This document shows, piece by piece, positions 49,288 through 58,461 of a DNA stretch of 64,000 bases. Each line of letters begins with the position of its first letter. Position 1 is the stretch's first letter. The translations under genes and the position numbers were made by a program. A model generated the notes under the pieces. The model had not been told where the DNA came from and made no database searches. It was given only the letters and a program-made list of their open reading frames with translations. The DNA is from Lujinxingia vulgaris (GTDB lineage: Bacteria; Myxococcota_A; Bradymonadia; Bradymonadales; Bradymonadaceae), in contig NZ_VOSM01000008.1 in NCBI RefSeq assembly GCF_007997015.1, positions 124,001 through 188,000 on the forward strand, given 5' to 3'.

Positions 49288-50322
49288 ATGACGACGATGA
49301 TGCTGAAAACGGGGCTGAAGCTGGGGGCCTGCGGGGCGCTGATCGTGGCGATCGGCGCGGCGATGCTGGTGGCTTCGCCACAGGGGGTGCCCGAGGCCGA
49401 GGCCGATGTCGCCTGGCTGAGCCTGGTCCACCGCAGCGGGCAGGAGCGCTTTGTGGACGCGCTGGAGTCGGCCGGTCTGGACAACGCCCGGGCCTACGAC
49501 TGGAACGGCAACCTCATCTACTTTGCTTTCGATGAGACCGATGAAGCGCCGCTCGATGTGAGCCTGCGCCTGCAGGCGGAGATGGTCAAAGCCGGCCTCA
49601 ATGAGCGCGTCTACACCTACCCGGTCGATCCGATGAGCGTCCTGGAGGAGGAGAGCCCCGCGGAGGTGAAGGCCGAGTTTCTGGAGGCATCTGTCGACTT
49701 CTTCCGCGGCGGGCTTGTGCCGGTCAAAGAGACCGACGGTTATGTGGCGCTCAACGGCGCGGAGCTTCACCGCGAGATCAAGACGCTCGAAGACGTCATC
49801 GGCGTGGCCATGGAGCTGGCCAATGATGAGGAGGCGGTGCAGAAGGCGGTGAAGGCCACCCGTTTTGTGGAGGCGTTTCGCACTCCGGAGAATCCCCGCA
49901 CGCAGGTGGTGGCCGTCTACAGCCAGGATAACGTCGATCTTACGAAGTTTCGCCCCGACGCTCCGGGCGTGACGTTGCTTGGCGAGGTGGATGACGGGAT
50001 CCCGGCCTGCCCCGGATGTGTGCGCTCCTCAAGGGTGGCGGGAACCGGCGCGGAGAAAGATTACCTGATGCTCTCGTTTGATACGCCGGCCGGACGCGAA
50101 GCCACACTCGATTTTTACGAGAAGGCGATGGCGGCCAGGGGGTGGGAGCTGCAGCCCAGCGCGATGATGATCGAGGGGCTGATCGACGCCTCGGTCATCC
50201 AGGATGAGGGCATCCGCGGGGAGATCGCCACTTTCGCCCGGGGAGAGCTCATGGTGCATGTGCATGTCTACGATGCGGACGATGGACCGGGATCGGCGGT
50301 CTCCATCTTTAAGAGCCGTTGA
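49288..50322 (+). CDS. exported protein of unknown function, last gene of the operon
   Basis: The 344-residue protein has one N-terminal membrane segment (LGACGALIVAIGAAMLVASP), probably a signal anchor. The body falls in two parts: VAWLSLVHRSGQERFVDALE to FVEAFRTPENPRTQVVAVYS, and a C-terminal part with CPGCVRSSR and LSFDTPAGREATLDFYEKAM then AARGWELQP. The second part resembles domains found as 'FYxxxLxxxGW' in envelope proteins of many bacteria, function unknown. AAGGTGATG stands before the ATG at 49288. It is 62 nt behind the TadE-like gene and is followed by a hairpin facing the convergent treS. Confidence 0.65.
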   Translation: MTTMMLKTGLKLGACGALIVAIGAAMLVASPQGVPEAEADVAWLSLVHRSGQERFVDALESAGLDNARAYDWNGNLIYFAFDETDEAPLDVSLRLQAEMVKAGLNERVYTYPVDPMSVLEEESPAEVKAEFLEASVDFFRGGLVPVKETDGYVALNGAELHREIKTLEDVIGVAMELANDEEAVQKAVKATRFVEAFRTPENPRTQVVAVYSQDNVDLTKFRPDAPGVTLLGEVDDGIPACPGCVRSSRVAGTGAEKDYLMLSFDTPAGREATLDFYEKAMAARGWELQPSAMMIEGLIDASVIQDEGIRGEIATFARGELMVHVHVYDADDGPGSAVSIFKSR

Positions 50323-50328
50323 GCTTGC

Positions 50329-50351
50329 CGCCGGCGGTAGGGTCGCCGGCG
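50329..50351 (+). terminator. hairpin between convergent genes
   Basis: CGCCGGCG occurs twice (50329-50336 and 50344-50351) around GTAGGGT. As the octamer is its own reverse complement, the two can pair as a hairpin. No T-run is present. Confidence 0.45.
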
Positions 50352-50363
50352 AGGTCTGCACGA

Positions 50364-53300
50364 TCAGCGCACCATCAGCTGGGTGGTCACCGCGATCAGC
50401 GAAAGTTCAATGGATTCGCCGCGCTCCAGGTCGTGCTCGAGCTGGCGCAGGGCTTTTTGCAGACGCATCACGTCGAGGAGCTCAGCGATGCCCTCGGGGG
50501 TGTTGGGCAGAAAGCCGGCCTCGGTGGCCGGTGGAAGGTAGCCGCTTAAGAAGGCGTGCGCGCAGAGGGCGTACCAGCGCTGCGCCGCCTTGAAGATGTT
50601 GAGCGCTTCGGGGCACTCGCCAGGCTCGACATCGCGGGGGCAGTCGGCGCGGCAGGTGCGCTGCCAGGCGAGCATGCTGGCGTGGTGAAAGGAGCGCAGC
50701 ATGGTGGCCACGTCGCGAAGCGGCGTGCGTTTGATGCGCCGCTCCCCGATGGGAAGCCAGGGGTGACCCTCCAGATCGATGATCACAAAATCATCGACAG
50801 TGCGCAGCACCTCCTCCAGGTGGAAGTCGCCGTGGATGCGAATGCGCAGCCCGCCCAGGCCGCGGCCGACCATAGTCTTGAAGCGCGCGAGGATCTCGGG
50901 CTCCTGGTCGAGCACAAGGCGCGCCATCGCGTGATGCGACTCCAGGGTGCTGAGCCGTCGGCGCAGAAGACGCATGGTGCGCAGCGTCAGAGTGCGCATG
51001 GAGTGGTAGCGGGTGCGCTCATACGAGGTTGAAAAGAGCGTGGGCTCAAAGGGCGTCTCGGGAAGTCCGCTGGCCAGAGCGGTGTGCAGCTCGGCGGCGC
51101 GTCGGCCAAGCTGGCGGGCCTCGTTGAGGAACTCGCGATCTTCGCGGCTCAGCTCAAAGTCGTCCGGGTCCATCTGAATGAGCACCCGGGCGCTCACGCC
51201 GTCGAGCAGCTCGGTGGGCTCAACCGGGTCGGGGCGGCGGTGCTGGAGGTGGTCGGTGGCGTGGTCGAGAAACCAGGTCAGACCGTCGGCGCGATGGGGC
51301 ACGAAGCGGTGTACGGTGGCCAGTGTCGTCGGTTCCCAGCGGCCGCGGTGGTAGTCGAGGTGGCCGGTGAGCGGGGCGACGCCGGGGAAGTCGCGCTCGA
51401 GCAAAAACTGGCCGACCTCCACATCGACGGAGCGCCCCGACTCCAGGCGACGGAAGAGTTTGAAGACGAGATCTTCGCCAAAGACCACCGAGGTGTGGGT
51501 GTGGTTGACCTCCAGAACACGGATGGGGAGCGCGCTGAGGTGCTCCGGGGTGAGGTCCTGAAAGTGCTCGACCCAGTGGCCCTTGAAACTTCCCTCCGTC
51601 CCTTTGAGCGCCCAGCTTTTGCGGATGTAGCCCAACAGAGCGCTCACAAACCCGGGGTTGACCGAGGCATCAAAGAGCTCGCCGGGCTCACCCGTGCGCT
51701 CCAGGCGCAGCTGGGTGATGATGGCGTGGGGAGATTGCTCGCGGATGCGGTCGGCGCGCCGATCGGTGGAGAAGCCGATGGGCAGCATGTAGATCTCGTT
51801 TTCGCCATCGAGAAAGGTCGCTTCCAGCAGGCAGATCAGCGTAAGACCTTCTTCCCATCGCATGCGGATGCGCTCCTGAATCTCCAGCGATTCGAGGCGG
51901 CGGGCGCGGGGGTTAAACCAGGGCTGGCGGTGCAAGAACTCGGTGAGACGGCGCAAAAAAGGTGCGCGCATGCGCCCCTCGAAGATCGCCGACCAGTCGT
52001 CGCGCACCTCCAGGGGACCGCGCGGGGCGGGGGGCTCCATCAGGTGCGCCTCATCCAGAGGGCGTTTGGAGAGGTTGAACCAGTAAAAAGCGTAGGGGGC
52101 CAGGGAGAGGGCGTAGCGCTGCGCACGCTCCGGGTGGGTCGGAGGAAATTGCGTGCGGCCCCATAATTCAATAGGCCAGCGCTCGGCCGCATCGCTCAAG
52201 TCCAGATGCACGTGCTGGGCGGCGTGCGAGAGGTTGAGCACCAGCAGCGCGTCATCGTCCTCGGTGGTCCGCCGCATCGCCAATACCCGGTGGTTGGTGC
52301 AGGGCACCATCGTCAGATCCCCGCTCTTGAGCGCCGGGCTGTTCTGCCGAATGCTGATCAGGCGTTTGATCCAGCGTAAGAGCGAGGCCGGGGCGTTCTC
52401 CTGGGTCTCCACGTTGGTGCTCATATAGTGGTAGGTGGGATCGGTGATCACCGGCAGAAAGAGGCTCTGGGGGTTGGCGCGCGAGAAGCCTGCGTTGCGG
52501 TCGGCGCTCCATTGCATCGGGGTGCGCACGCCGTTGCGGTCGCCCAGGTGGTAGTTGTCGCCCATGCCGATCTCATCGCCGTAGTAGAGGATCGGCGTGC
52601 CGGGAAGGGAGAGCAAAAGGGCGTAGAGCAGGCGAATTTTGCGCCCGTCGCCGCGCAAAATCGGCGCGAGCCGGCGGCGGATGCCCAGGTTGACGCGCAT
52701 GCGCAGCTCCGGGGCGAAGGCCCGGTACATAAAGTCGCGCTCCTCATCGGTGACCATCTCCAGGGTGAGCTCATCGTGGTTGCGCAAAAAGAGCGCCCAC
52801 TGGCAGCCCTCGGGAAGCTCCGGGGTCTGATCGAGGATGTCGACGATGGGCTGACGATCTTCCATCTCCACCGCCATAAAGAGCCGGGGCATCAGCGGGA
52901 AATGAAAGGCCATATGGCATTCGTCGCCCTGGCCAAAGAAGGCCACGGCGTCTTCGGGCCAGAGGTTGGCCTCGGCCAGGAGCATGCGATCTTCGTAGCG
53001 CTCATCGACATGCGCGCGCAGGTCGCGCAAAAAGGCGTGGGTCTCGGGCAGGCCTTCGCAGGTTGTGCCCTCGCGCTCATAGAGGTAGGTGATGGCGTCC
53101 AGGCGTAGCCCGTCGATGCCCATCTTCATCCAGAAGTCGACGATCTCGAAGACGGCCTTTCGCACCTGGGGGTTGTCGAAGTTTAAGTCGGGCTGGTGGT
53201 CGTAGAAGCGATGCCAGAAGTACTGGCCGGCTACCGGATCGTAGGTCCAGTTGGAGTGTTTGACGTCGCTGAAGATGATGCGCGCCTCGCGGTAGCGATC

Positions 53301-53702
53301 CGGGGTGTCGCTCCAGACGTAGAAGTCGCGCTCCACCGAGCCGCGCGGTGCTCGCCGCGCTCGCTGGAACCAGGGGTGCTGGTCGGAGGTGTGGTTGAGC
53401 ACAAGCTCGGTGATGACCTTTAAGCCGCGGCGGTGGGCTTCGCGCAGGAATGTTTGGAAGTCGCGCAACGTCCCGTAGTCCGGGTGCACCTCGGTGTAGC
53501 CGGCGATGTCGTAGCCATCGTCTTTGAGCGGCGAGGGGTAGAATGGGAGGAGCCACAGGGCGGTGACGCCGAGCTCTTCGAGGTAGTCGAGGCGCTGGGT
53601 CAGCCCGCGCAGATCGCCGATGCCGTCGCCGTCGCTATCAAAGAACGAGCGCACATGAACTTCGTAGATGATGGCGTCTTGATACCATGGCGTTTTCGGC
53701 AT
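50364..53702 (-). CDS. treS: trehalose synthase / maltokinase fusion (TreS-Pep2)
   Basis: The 1112-residue protein joins a GH13 trehalose synthase (about 1-550) and a C-terminal maltokinase (about 650-1110). In the first part the catalytic residues are D202 in GLRLDAITYL, E244 in LLAEANLWPE and D310 in FLRNHDELTL. IYEVHVRSFFDSDGDGIGDL is the usual start. In the kinase part, VFGEDLVFKLFRRLESGRSV and LRIRIHGDFHLEEVLRTVDD then VIIDLEGHPW match the phosphotransferase core. It turns trehalose into maltose and then maltose-1-phosphate, the donor for GlgE glucan synthesis. The ATG at 53702 is chosen. No glgE is near. Confidence 0.94.
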   Translation of the reverse strand: MPKTPWYQDAIIYEVHVRSFFDSDGDGIGDLRGLTQRLDYLEELGVTALWLLPFYPSPLKDDGYDIAGYTEVHPDYGTLRDFQTFLREAHRRGLKVITELVLNHTSDQHPWFQRARRAPRGSVERDFYVWSDTPDRYREARIIFSDVKHSNWTYDPVAGQYFWHRFYDHQPDLNFDNPQVRKAVFEIVDFWMKMGIDGLRLDAITYLYEREGTTCEGLPETHAFLRDLRAHVDERYEDRMLLAEANLWPEDAVAFFGQGDECHMAFHFPLMPRLFMAVEMEDRQPIVDILDQTPELPEGCQWALFLRNHDELTLEMVTDEERDFMYRAFAPELRMRVNLGIRRRLAPILRGDGRKIRLLYALLLSLPGTPILYYGDEIGMGDNYHLGDRNGVRTPMQWSADRNAGFSRANPQSLFLPVITDPTYHYMSTNVETQENAPASLLRWIKRLISIRQNSPALKSGDLTMVPCTNHRVLAMRRTTEDDDALLVLNLSHAAQHVHLDLSDAAERWPIELWGRTQFPPTHPERAQRYALSLAPYAFYWFNLSKRPLDEAHLMEPPAPRGPLEVRDDWSAIFEGRMRAPFLRRLTEFLHRQPWFNPRARRLESLEIQERIRMRWEEGLTLICLLEATFLDGENEIYMLPIGFSTDRRADRIREQSPHAIITQLRLERTGEPGELFDASVNPGFVSALLGYIRKSWALKGTEGSFKGHWVEHFQDLTPEHLSALPIRVLEVNHTHTSVVFGEDLVFKLFRRLESGRSVDVEVGQFLLERDFPGVAPLTGHLDYHRGRWEPTTLATVHRFVPHRADGLTWFLDHATDHLQHRRPDPVEPTELLDGVSARVLIQMDPDDFELSREDREFLNEARQLGRRAAELHTALASGLPETPFEPTLFSTSYERTRYHSMRTLTLRTMRLLRRRLSTLESHHAMARLVLDQEPEILARFKTMVGRGLGGLRIRIHGDFHLEEVLRTVDDFVIIDLEGHPWLPIGERRIKRTPLRDVATMLRSFHHASMLAWQRTCRADCPRDVEPGECPEALNIFKAAQRWYALCAHAFLSGYLPPATEAGFLPNTPEGIAELLDVMRLQKALRQLEHDLERGESIELSLIAVTTQLMVR

Positions 53703-53745
53703 GGCGTTGTTCCCCCCGCAGGTGATCTTAATCATAGGTGACCGA

Positions 53746-53770
53746 GGTCGTGCTGATTGTAGACACGACC
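53746..53770. promoter_or_regulatory. inverted repeat in the divergent treS / DUF1634 gap
   Basis: GGTCGTG (53746-53752) and CACGACC (53764-53770) are perfect inverted arms with 11 bp between, so their centres are about 18 bp apart. It lies 44 bp before the treS start. It could be a dimeric repressor site for either gene. Confidence 0.35.
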
Positions 53771-53878
53771 AGCCCCGGGGGGAGTCGGCGGCGTTGACGT
53801 CGTTGAACTTCCCCTCCCAGGTTGCCGCAGGTCGGGCAGGGCACGGGCCTTGCCCATCTCAAAGCAAAAGGAAAGACC

Positions 53879-54241
53879 ATGGCAGTGAGTGTGGCGAGCC
53901 GTGACGATTCACTGGTCGTCGGCGTGCTCTACAGATGGCTGAGCCTGTTGGGCATGGCGATGGCGCTGTCGGGCGTGGCGCTGGAGTTTCTGCTCACCGG
54001 CGTGATTCGCAGCGGGCTGTGGGCCCCATCGGAGTTGTGGGGCGGGGTGCGCAGCCTGGACGTCTCGGTGCTCACGACAATGGGCGTGTGGCTTTTGATC
54101 GCCGGGCCTTCGGTGGGGCTTGTGATCCTGGCCTGGCGCGCGCTGGGCTCCCGGCGCTGGATGCAGGGGATGCTCGCGGTGCTGGTGCTGGTGATCGTGG
54201 TGCTCTCGGTGCCGCTGAAGATGTCGCTGAAGGGGGCGTGA
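53879..54241 (+). CDS. DUF1634 membrane protein
   Basis: The 120-residue protein has three membrane segments: WLSLLGMAMALSGVALEFLL, LTTMGVWLLIAGPSVGLVIL and MLAVLVLVIVVLSVPLKMSL. DUF1634 proteins usually lie beside a TauE/SafE permease, as here, and are thought to work with it. AAAAGGAAAG precedes the ATG at 53879. The stop overlaps the next start by one base (TGATG). Confidence 0.85.
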   Translation: MAVSVASRDDSLVVGVLYRWLSLLGMAMALSGVALEFLLTGVIRSGLWAPSELWGGVRSLDVSVLTTMGVWLLIAGPSVGLVILAWRALGSRRWMQGMLAVLVLVIVVLSVPLKMSLKGA

Positions 54242-55080
54242 TGGGTTTGATGATCATCGTGGCGATCTTTGTGACGGGGTTTCTGGCAGGCGGGCTGGGC
54301 TCGATGGTGGGGCTGGGCGGGGGCGTCTTCATCGTGCCGGTGCTCTCGCTGGTGCTGGGCGTGGATTTGAAGGCGGCGATCGCGGCCAGCGCCATCTGTG
54401 TGGTGCTCAACTCGCTCAACGGCAGCGCGGAGTACCTGCGCCGGGGCATGGTGCATATTAAGCTCGCGCTGCTTTTGCAGGTGTCCACGGCGATGGCGGC
54501 GATCCTGGGCGGCATCATCGTGGTGTATTCGCCGGTGCAGACCCTCAAGCTGGTTTTTGCCGGGACGCTGGCGCTGGTGATCGCAGCCCTGGTCGGTGCG
54601 CCGCGCGGCGCGGAGGTGGTGGCGCCCGGGGGGCACGACCCCTTTGGCATGGCCACCGAGTTTGACGATCCGACCACCTCAAAACCCTTAGGCTATGTGC
54701 CTCAACGCATGAAACGCGGCGTGACGCTGAGCGCGCTTGCGGGCTTAAGCTCCGGGATGCTCGGGATTGGCGGGGGGGCGGTGCAGGTGCCGATGATGAG
54801 CGCGATGATGCGCGTGCCCCTGCGCGCGGCCGCTGCCACCAGCACCTTTATGGTGGGCACGACGGCGTCAGTGAGCGCCTTGATCCTGGCGATGGCCGGC
54901 GTGGTCGACATCGCCGTGACCGTCCCGGCGATGGCCGGCGTGATGATCGGCTCGAACCTCGGCGCACGGCTGGGCGCAAAGGTCTCAGCCGGAGCGCTGC
55001 GTCAGGTGCTGATCTTCACGCTCGCCATTCTCACCGTGGCGATGGCCGCCGATGGGCTGGGCTGGGTGTCGCTGCGCTGA
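54241..55080 (+). CDS. TauE/SafE family sulfite/anion exporter
   Basis: The 279-residue protein has eight or so membrane segments and two copies of the family repeat, GSMVGLGGGVFIVPVLSLVL and LSSGMLGIGGGAVQVPMMSA. The central loop (about 110-160) is hydrophilic. Family members export sulfite, sulfoacetate or similar anions; some transport others. It is coupled to the DUF1634 gene by a one-base overlap. The frame is open from 53935 in the previous gene, but the ATG at 54241 is the real start. Confidence 0.9.
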   Translation: MGLMIIVAIFVTGFLAGGLGSMVGLGGGVFIVPVLSLVLGVDLKAAIAASAICVVLNSLNGSAEYLRRGMVHIKLALLLQVSTAMAAILGGIIVVYSPVQTLKLVFAGTLALVIAALVGAPRGAEVVAPGGHDPFGMATEFDDPTTSKPLGYVPQRMKRGVTLSALAGLSSGMLGIGGGAVQVPMMSAMMRVPLRAAAATSTFMVGTTASVSALILAMAGVVDIAVTVPAMAGVMIGSNLGARLGAKVSAGALRQVLIFTLAILTVAMAADGLGWVSLR

Positions 55081-55123
55081 TTTTTGCGTTTATGAAAGAC
55101 GCCGATGCGCCTTTCAACGCGTT

Positions 55124-57022
55124 TTATTCATCAAGTGAATCGAGGGCGTTGAGGGCCTCGCTGAGCGCCTGTGCAAAGGCCCGGGAGAGGTCGAGTTTCA
55201 TCTCGCGGGAGTCGATAAAGGGGTTCATCACGCTCAAACGCAGCACGGTAAGGTGGGTGGCGTCGGCGTCGAGCTCGACCCCCCAGTCGGCCAGGAGCGG
55301 ATGCAGCAGAGCACCGTAGGCCTCAAGACCCAGCGAGGTTTTGGAGACAAAAAAATCGCCCTGACCCTGGGGCCCGAAACGCGTGTAGAGCGCCTCGCTG
55401 CGCGCGTTGATCGTGCTCAGAGATTCGCCCGGGGCGCCCACGCAGAAGCCCAGCAGGTTGGAGGAGGCCGGCAGAAGGCGCACAGGATGCGCCAGCTCGC
55501 GCAGGGTGGCCTCCAGGCGCTTGCGAGCCTCCAAGGTGCGGCGAAGGATGCGGCCGTAACCCTGGGTGTTGAGGCCAATGGTGCGGGCTGTGAGCCAGGT
55601 GGCTACGGCGCCGGCTGCGGAGCGCGATCCTTCAAGCGTCTGCGGGCCGGGGTCGCGGGCTTCTTCATCAAAGACCAGGTAGGGCGCGTCGATGCGGTGG
55701 GCCAGGTACTCGCGGGCCTGACGCGCGACGAAGGCCCCCGAGGCATAAGGCACGTAGCCGAGTTTGTGGGGGTCGAGGGTCACGGAGTTGACCCGGCCAA
55801 TGGCTTCGAGCGCGCGGCAGACCGGCTCGCTCAGCGCGCAGCCGGCCTCCTCTGAGCACACGCTGGCGGCGAAGAAGCCCCCGTAGGCCGCGTCGACGTG
55901 GTGCCAGATGTGGTGACCCAGCGCGGCGGCGCGGCGGTCGAGTAGATCCTGCACCTCATCAATCGGATCGAAGGCGCCAAGCTCGGTGGTGCCCGCCACC
56001 GAGACGACCATCAGCACCGGGCGGCCAGCCGCGGCGGCCTCGTCGAGGCGTTTCTCAAGGTGCTCGACGCAGAGGGTGCCCGCGGCGCTTAAGCGCACCG
56101 GCCAGAGCGCCTCTTTGCCAAGCCCCAGGAGCTCCACGCCTTTGACCCACGAGTAGTGTTTGTGCTCGCCAACCAGCAGCACCGGGCCGCGGTAGGGCTG
56201 CTCAAAATGCTGCGCCAGAAGATCGGCCAGGGCAAAGGGGTTCATGGCCTGGAGGTCGCCCGAGAGCGGGTCGTTTTCGGCGTTTGAGGCATCGGATGGC
56301 GCGTCGGAGCGCAGCGCGTCGTAGCGGGCCCAGCCCAGGTGCGCGGCCTCCACCAGGCTGAGCGCCGGGAGGGGGCCGCGGGCGCGGGCCTGCGCGCCGC
56401 GGGCGATAAAGCGCAGCATGCGGCTTCGGGCGCGGGTCATCGCCTCAAAGTTTGCGATGGTCCCGCCGCTCGTAAAATGCCCGCGTGGCGAGGCTTTGCC
56501 CTGATTATTCTGGCTGGTTTGATCACCCTGATTGAAAAACCCGAGCATGGTCGCCAGCGCCTCAATCGCCTCCGCCTCCAGCTTCACCCCCACCCGCGAC
56601 GACTCGCCGGAGATATTGTTGGGGTTATGCAAAAGCGTGAGCACGTGGCCGATCATCGCCGGCATCGAGGTCTCTGAGAACATATGTCCGATGTAGCGGG
56701 GGCTGTACTTGGGGACTTCTGATTCGAAGCGGGCCAGCAGATCGAGAAGCTCGCGCTCAAAATGGCGGCGGCGCCCCTGAAACTCCGAGGACTGGCGGTC
56801 GTTTTGCGAGATGGCGCGGCCGTCGTCCGGGTAGACCTCGCGGCGCCAGCGCACGTAGCTCTCAAAGACCTGGTTGATGATCTGGCGCAGCCACTCGGCG
56901 TTCTCGGCCTGGGGCCCCAGAAAGAAGCTTTTGAGGGCGATATCACTCGGGGCGCAGTCGCTCTCCGAGAGCGTGTCGGGATGAAGGGGGGCGTCGGTGG
57001 GGGAGAGGGTATCGGCGCTCAT
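55124..57022 (-). CDS. PLP-dependent decarboxylase (group II type)
   Basis: The 632-residue protein belongs to the fold-I, group II amino acid decarboxylases (Glu/aromatic/2,4-diaminobutyrate type). The start of the domain has PRYIGHMFSETSMPAMIGHV; then GHFTSGGTIANFEAMTRARS, HHIWHHVDAAYGGFFAASV (PLP-binding Asp), and TLDPHKLGYVPYASGAFVA with the PLP-binding Lys420. It has about 40 extra residues at the N-terminus and an insertion near residue 230. The substrate cannot be told. Its ATG overlaps the stop of the membrane protein gene by 4 nt (ATGA), so the two are coupled, although their roles do not connect in an obvious way. Confidence 0.87.
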   Translation of the reverse strand: MSADTLSPTDAPLHPDTLSESDCAPSDIALKSFFLGPQAENAEWLRQIINQVFESYVRWRREVYPDDGRAISQNDRQSSEFQGRRRHFERELLDLLARFESEVPKYSPRYIGHMFSETSMPAMIGHVLTLLHNPNNISGESSRVGVKLEAEAIEALATMLGFFNQGDQTSQNNQGKASPRGHFTSGGTIANFEAMTRARSRMLRFIARGAQARARGPLPALSLVEAAHLGWARYDALRSDAPSDASNAENDPLSGDLQAMNPFALADLLAQHFEQPYRGPVLLVGEHKHYSWVKGVELLGLGKEALWPVRLSAAGTLCVEHLEKRLDEAAAAGRPVLMVVSVAGTTELGAFDPIDEVQDLLDRRAAALGHHIWHHVDAAYGGFFAASVCSEEAGCALSEPVCRALEAIGRVNSVTLDPHKLGYVPYASGAFVARQAREYLAHRIDAPYLVFDEEARDPGPQTLEGSRSAAGAVATWLTARTIGLNTQGYGRILRRTLEARKRLEATLRELAHPVRLLPASSNLLGFCVGAPGESLSTINARSEALYTRFGPQGQGDFFVSKTSLGLEAYGALLHPLLADWGVELDADATHLTVLRLSVMNPFIDSREMKLDLSRAFAQALSEALNALDSLDE

Positions 57023-58287
57023 TGCTGCCTCGGGGCCTGGGAGGGCGTTGGGGAGGGGGCGGTGCGAGGAAGGAGGGCCTGCAGGGTGGCAAGCGCGCTC
57101 AGGATAGTCGCGCCCAGCGCCCCCGCAAGGGCCGAGACGAGCACCCAGCGCCCGGAGAGGGCGGCGGGCCAGATGCCGGTCAGCGGCAAAAGGGTGCTCA
57201 AAAGAAGGGCTACGGCCAGCGTCCAGGTTGCCGGCGAGGGGCTGCGGGAGGGGCCGAACTGGCGGGCGGCGACGCTGATGAGGGTGAGCGTGACGGCGCC
57301 CGCAAACGCTGTATGTAAGAAGAAGAGGCGCAGCCCGGCCGTCTGCCCCCAGTGGGCGACCGGTGGGATCGCGATGCTGGCGAGCATCAGGGCGCTGGCC
57401 AGGAGAAATCCGAGCGCGACGCGGCGCCAGGCGCCAAGTACGCGCCAGAGCGGCAGGCTCAGCGCCACAAAGCCGGCCGCGCTCAGCGCCGCGCCCACAT
57501 GCCCCAGAATGCGCAACGCTGGCCCGAGCTCGGCCGAGGGCATGCCCGCCAGAAAGAGCAGCGGCAGGCCTGCCAGGAGCATCCAGCGCGCCCGGGTCTC
57601 GGTGGGGGATGGGTGGCGAGCGATCTCGGCGCGAAGGAGCGCCAGCGCCCCGACGAGGAGCCAGCCGATGCCAAAAAGATCGACGAAGAAGTGCACGGCA
57701 AGCTGCTGGCTCAACGCGTCGCCGCTCTTTGTGATCATCTGCGCGGCCAGCGCCCAGGCGCCGACCGAGGAGATCACCATCGCTCCCACGGCGATCTTCA
57801 AGAGAGAGCGTGCGGGGTTGGGCGCGTGGGCATCCGGGGCGCGGCGAGCGGCGATGGCGACAAGGGCGGCGAAGGCGTACCAGACGAGCATCGCGACGCC
57901 GCTTAGGGCCGCGGCGATGGGGATGTTGGCGTCGCCGATGGCCGCCGAGCGGTAGCCGTAGAGCGCAAAAGCCGGGGTGCTTAGCGCGGCCAGCGCGAGC
58001 GCCGCCCACCCTGTGGCCAGGGTCGCGCGTAAGGGAAGCTTCAAGCCCAGCGCGGGGGCGCGGGCGGTGATGAGCGCGATGAGCGCGGGGGTCGCCCAGC
58101 CCATGAGCATCAGGTGGGAGTGGGCGTGGCGCAGGTCGCCGGCCTGCAGGCCGAAAAAATCGCCGCGGAGCATGCCGAAGCGGAAGAGGGCTCCCAGCGC
58201 CGCGGCCACGACGAAGCCCAGCGCGCTGGCCATAAAGAGGCGGCGCGGGGCGGCGAGGTTGGGGGAGTGGGTGGAGGTTCGGGTCAT
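57019..58287 (-). CDS. His-containing polytopic membrane protein
   Basis: The 422-residue protein has about 12 membrane segments. HAHSHLMLMGWATPALIALI lies at the start of the second, and further His residues sit in segments QLAVHFFVDLFGIGWLLVGA, ALRILGHVGAALSAAGFVAL and LRLFFLHTAFAGAVTLTLIS. The spread of His in helices recalls the haem-binding proteins of the NnrS and haem-copper oxidase subunit I groups, but I cannot place it in one. It is the first gene of a coupled pair with the decarboxylase. The ATG at 58287 is chosen. Confidence 0.65.
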   Translation of the reverse strand: MTRTSTHSPNLAAPRRLFMASALGFVVAAALGALFRFGMLRGDFFGLQAGDLRHAHSHLMLMGWATPALIALITARAPALGLKLPLRATLATGWAALALAALSTPAFALYGYRSAAIGDANIPIAAALSGVAMLVWYAFAALVAIAARRAPDAHAPNPARSLLKIAVGAMVISSVGAWALAAQMITKSGDALSQQLAVHFFVDLFGIGWLLVGALALLRAEIARHPSPTETRARWMLLAGLPLLFLAGMPSAELGPALRILGHVGAALSAAGFVALSLPLWRVLGAWRRVALGFLLASALMLASIAIPPVAHWGQTAGLRLFFLHTAFAGAVTLTLISVAARQFGPSRSPSPATWTLAVALLLSTLLPLTGIWPAALSGRWVLVSALAGALGATILSALATLQALLPRTAPSPTPSQAPRQQ

Positions 58288-58461
58288 GGGAGCTCGGTGG
58301 GTGGAGAGGGCGGTGGTGCCGAGCGTGTGGTTTGCAATGGGTGTGCCGAGGGGCGGTCGGAGTGGGGAAGTGGCGGGTTGGCGTGTGGTGGGAGGTGCAG
58401 GAATTGCGTGTGGGGTGGGTGGGGTGCAGGATTTGCGTGTGGGTGGGGCTTGGGGGGTGTG

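Noticed and set aside
48029-49381. Minus-strand open frame of 450 codons across the Tad-like genes
   Set aside because: Arg/Gly/His-rich shadow without domain. The plus-strand genes have leaders, coupling and ribosome binding sites.
55124-58009. A single protein of 961 residues joining the membrane protein region and the decarboxylase
   Set aside because: The first 330 codons are an out-of-frame reading of the membrane protein gene. The decarboxylase has its own ATG at 57022 with a 4-nt overlap.
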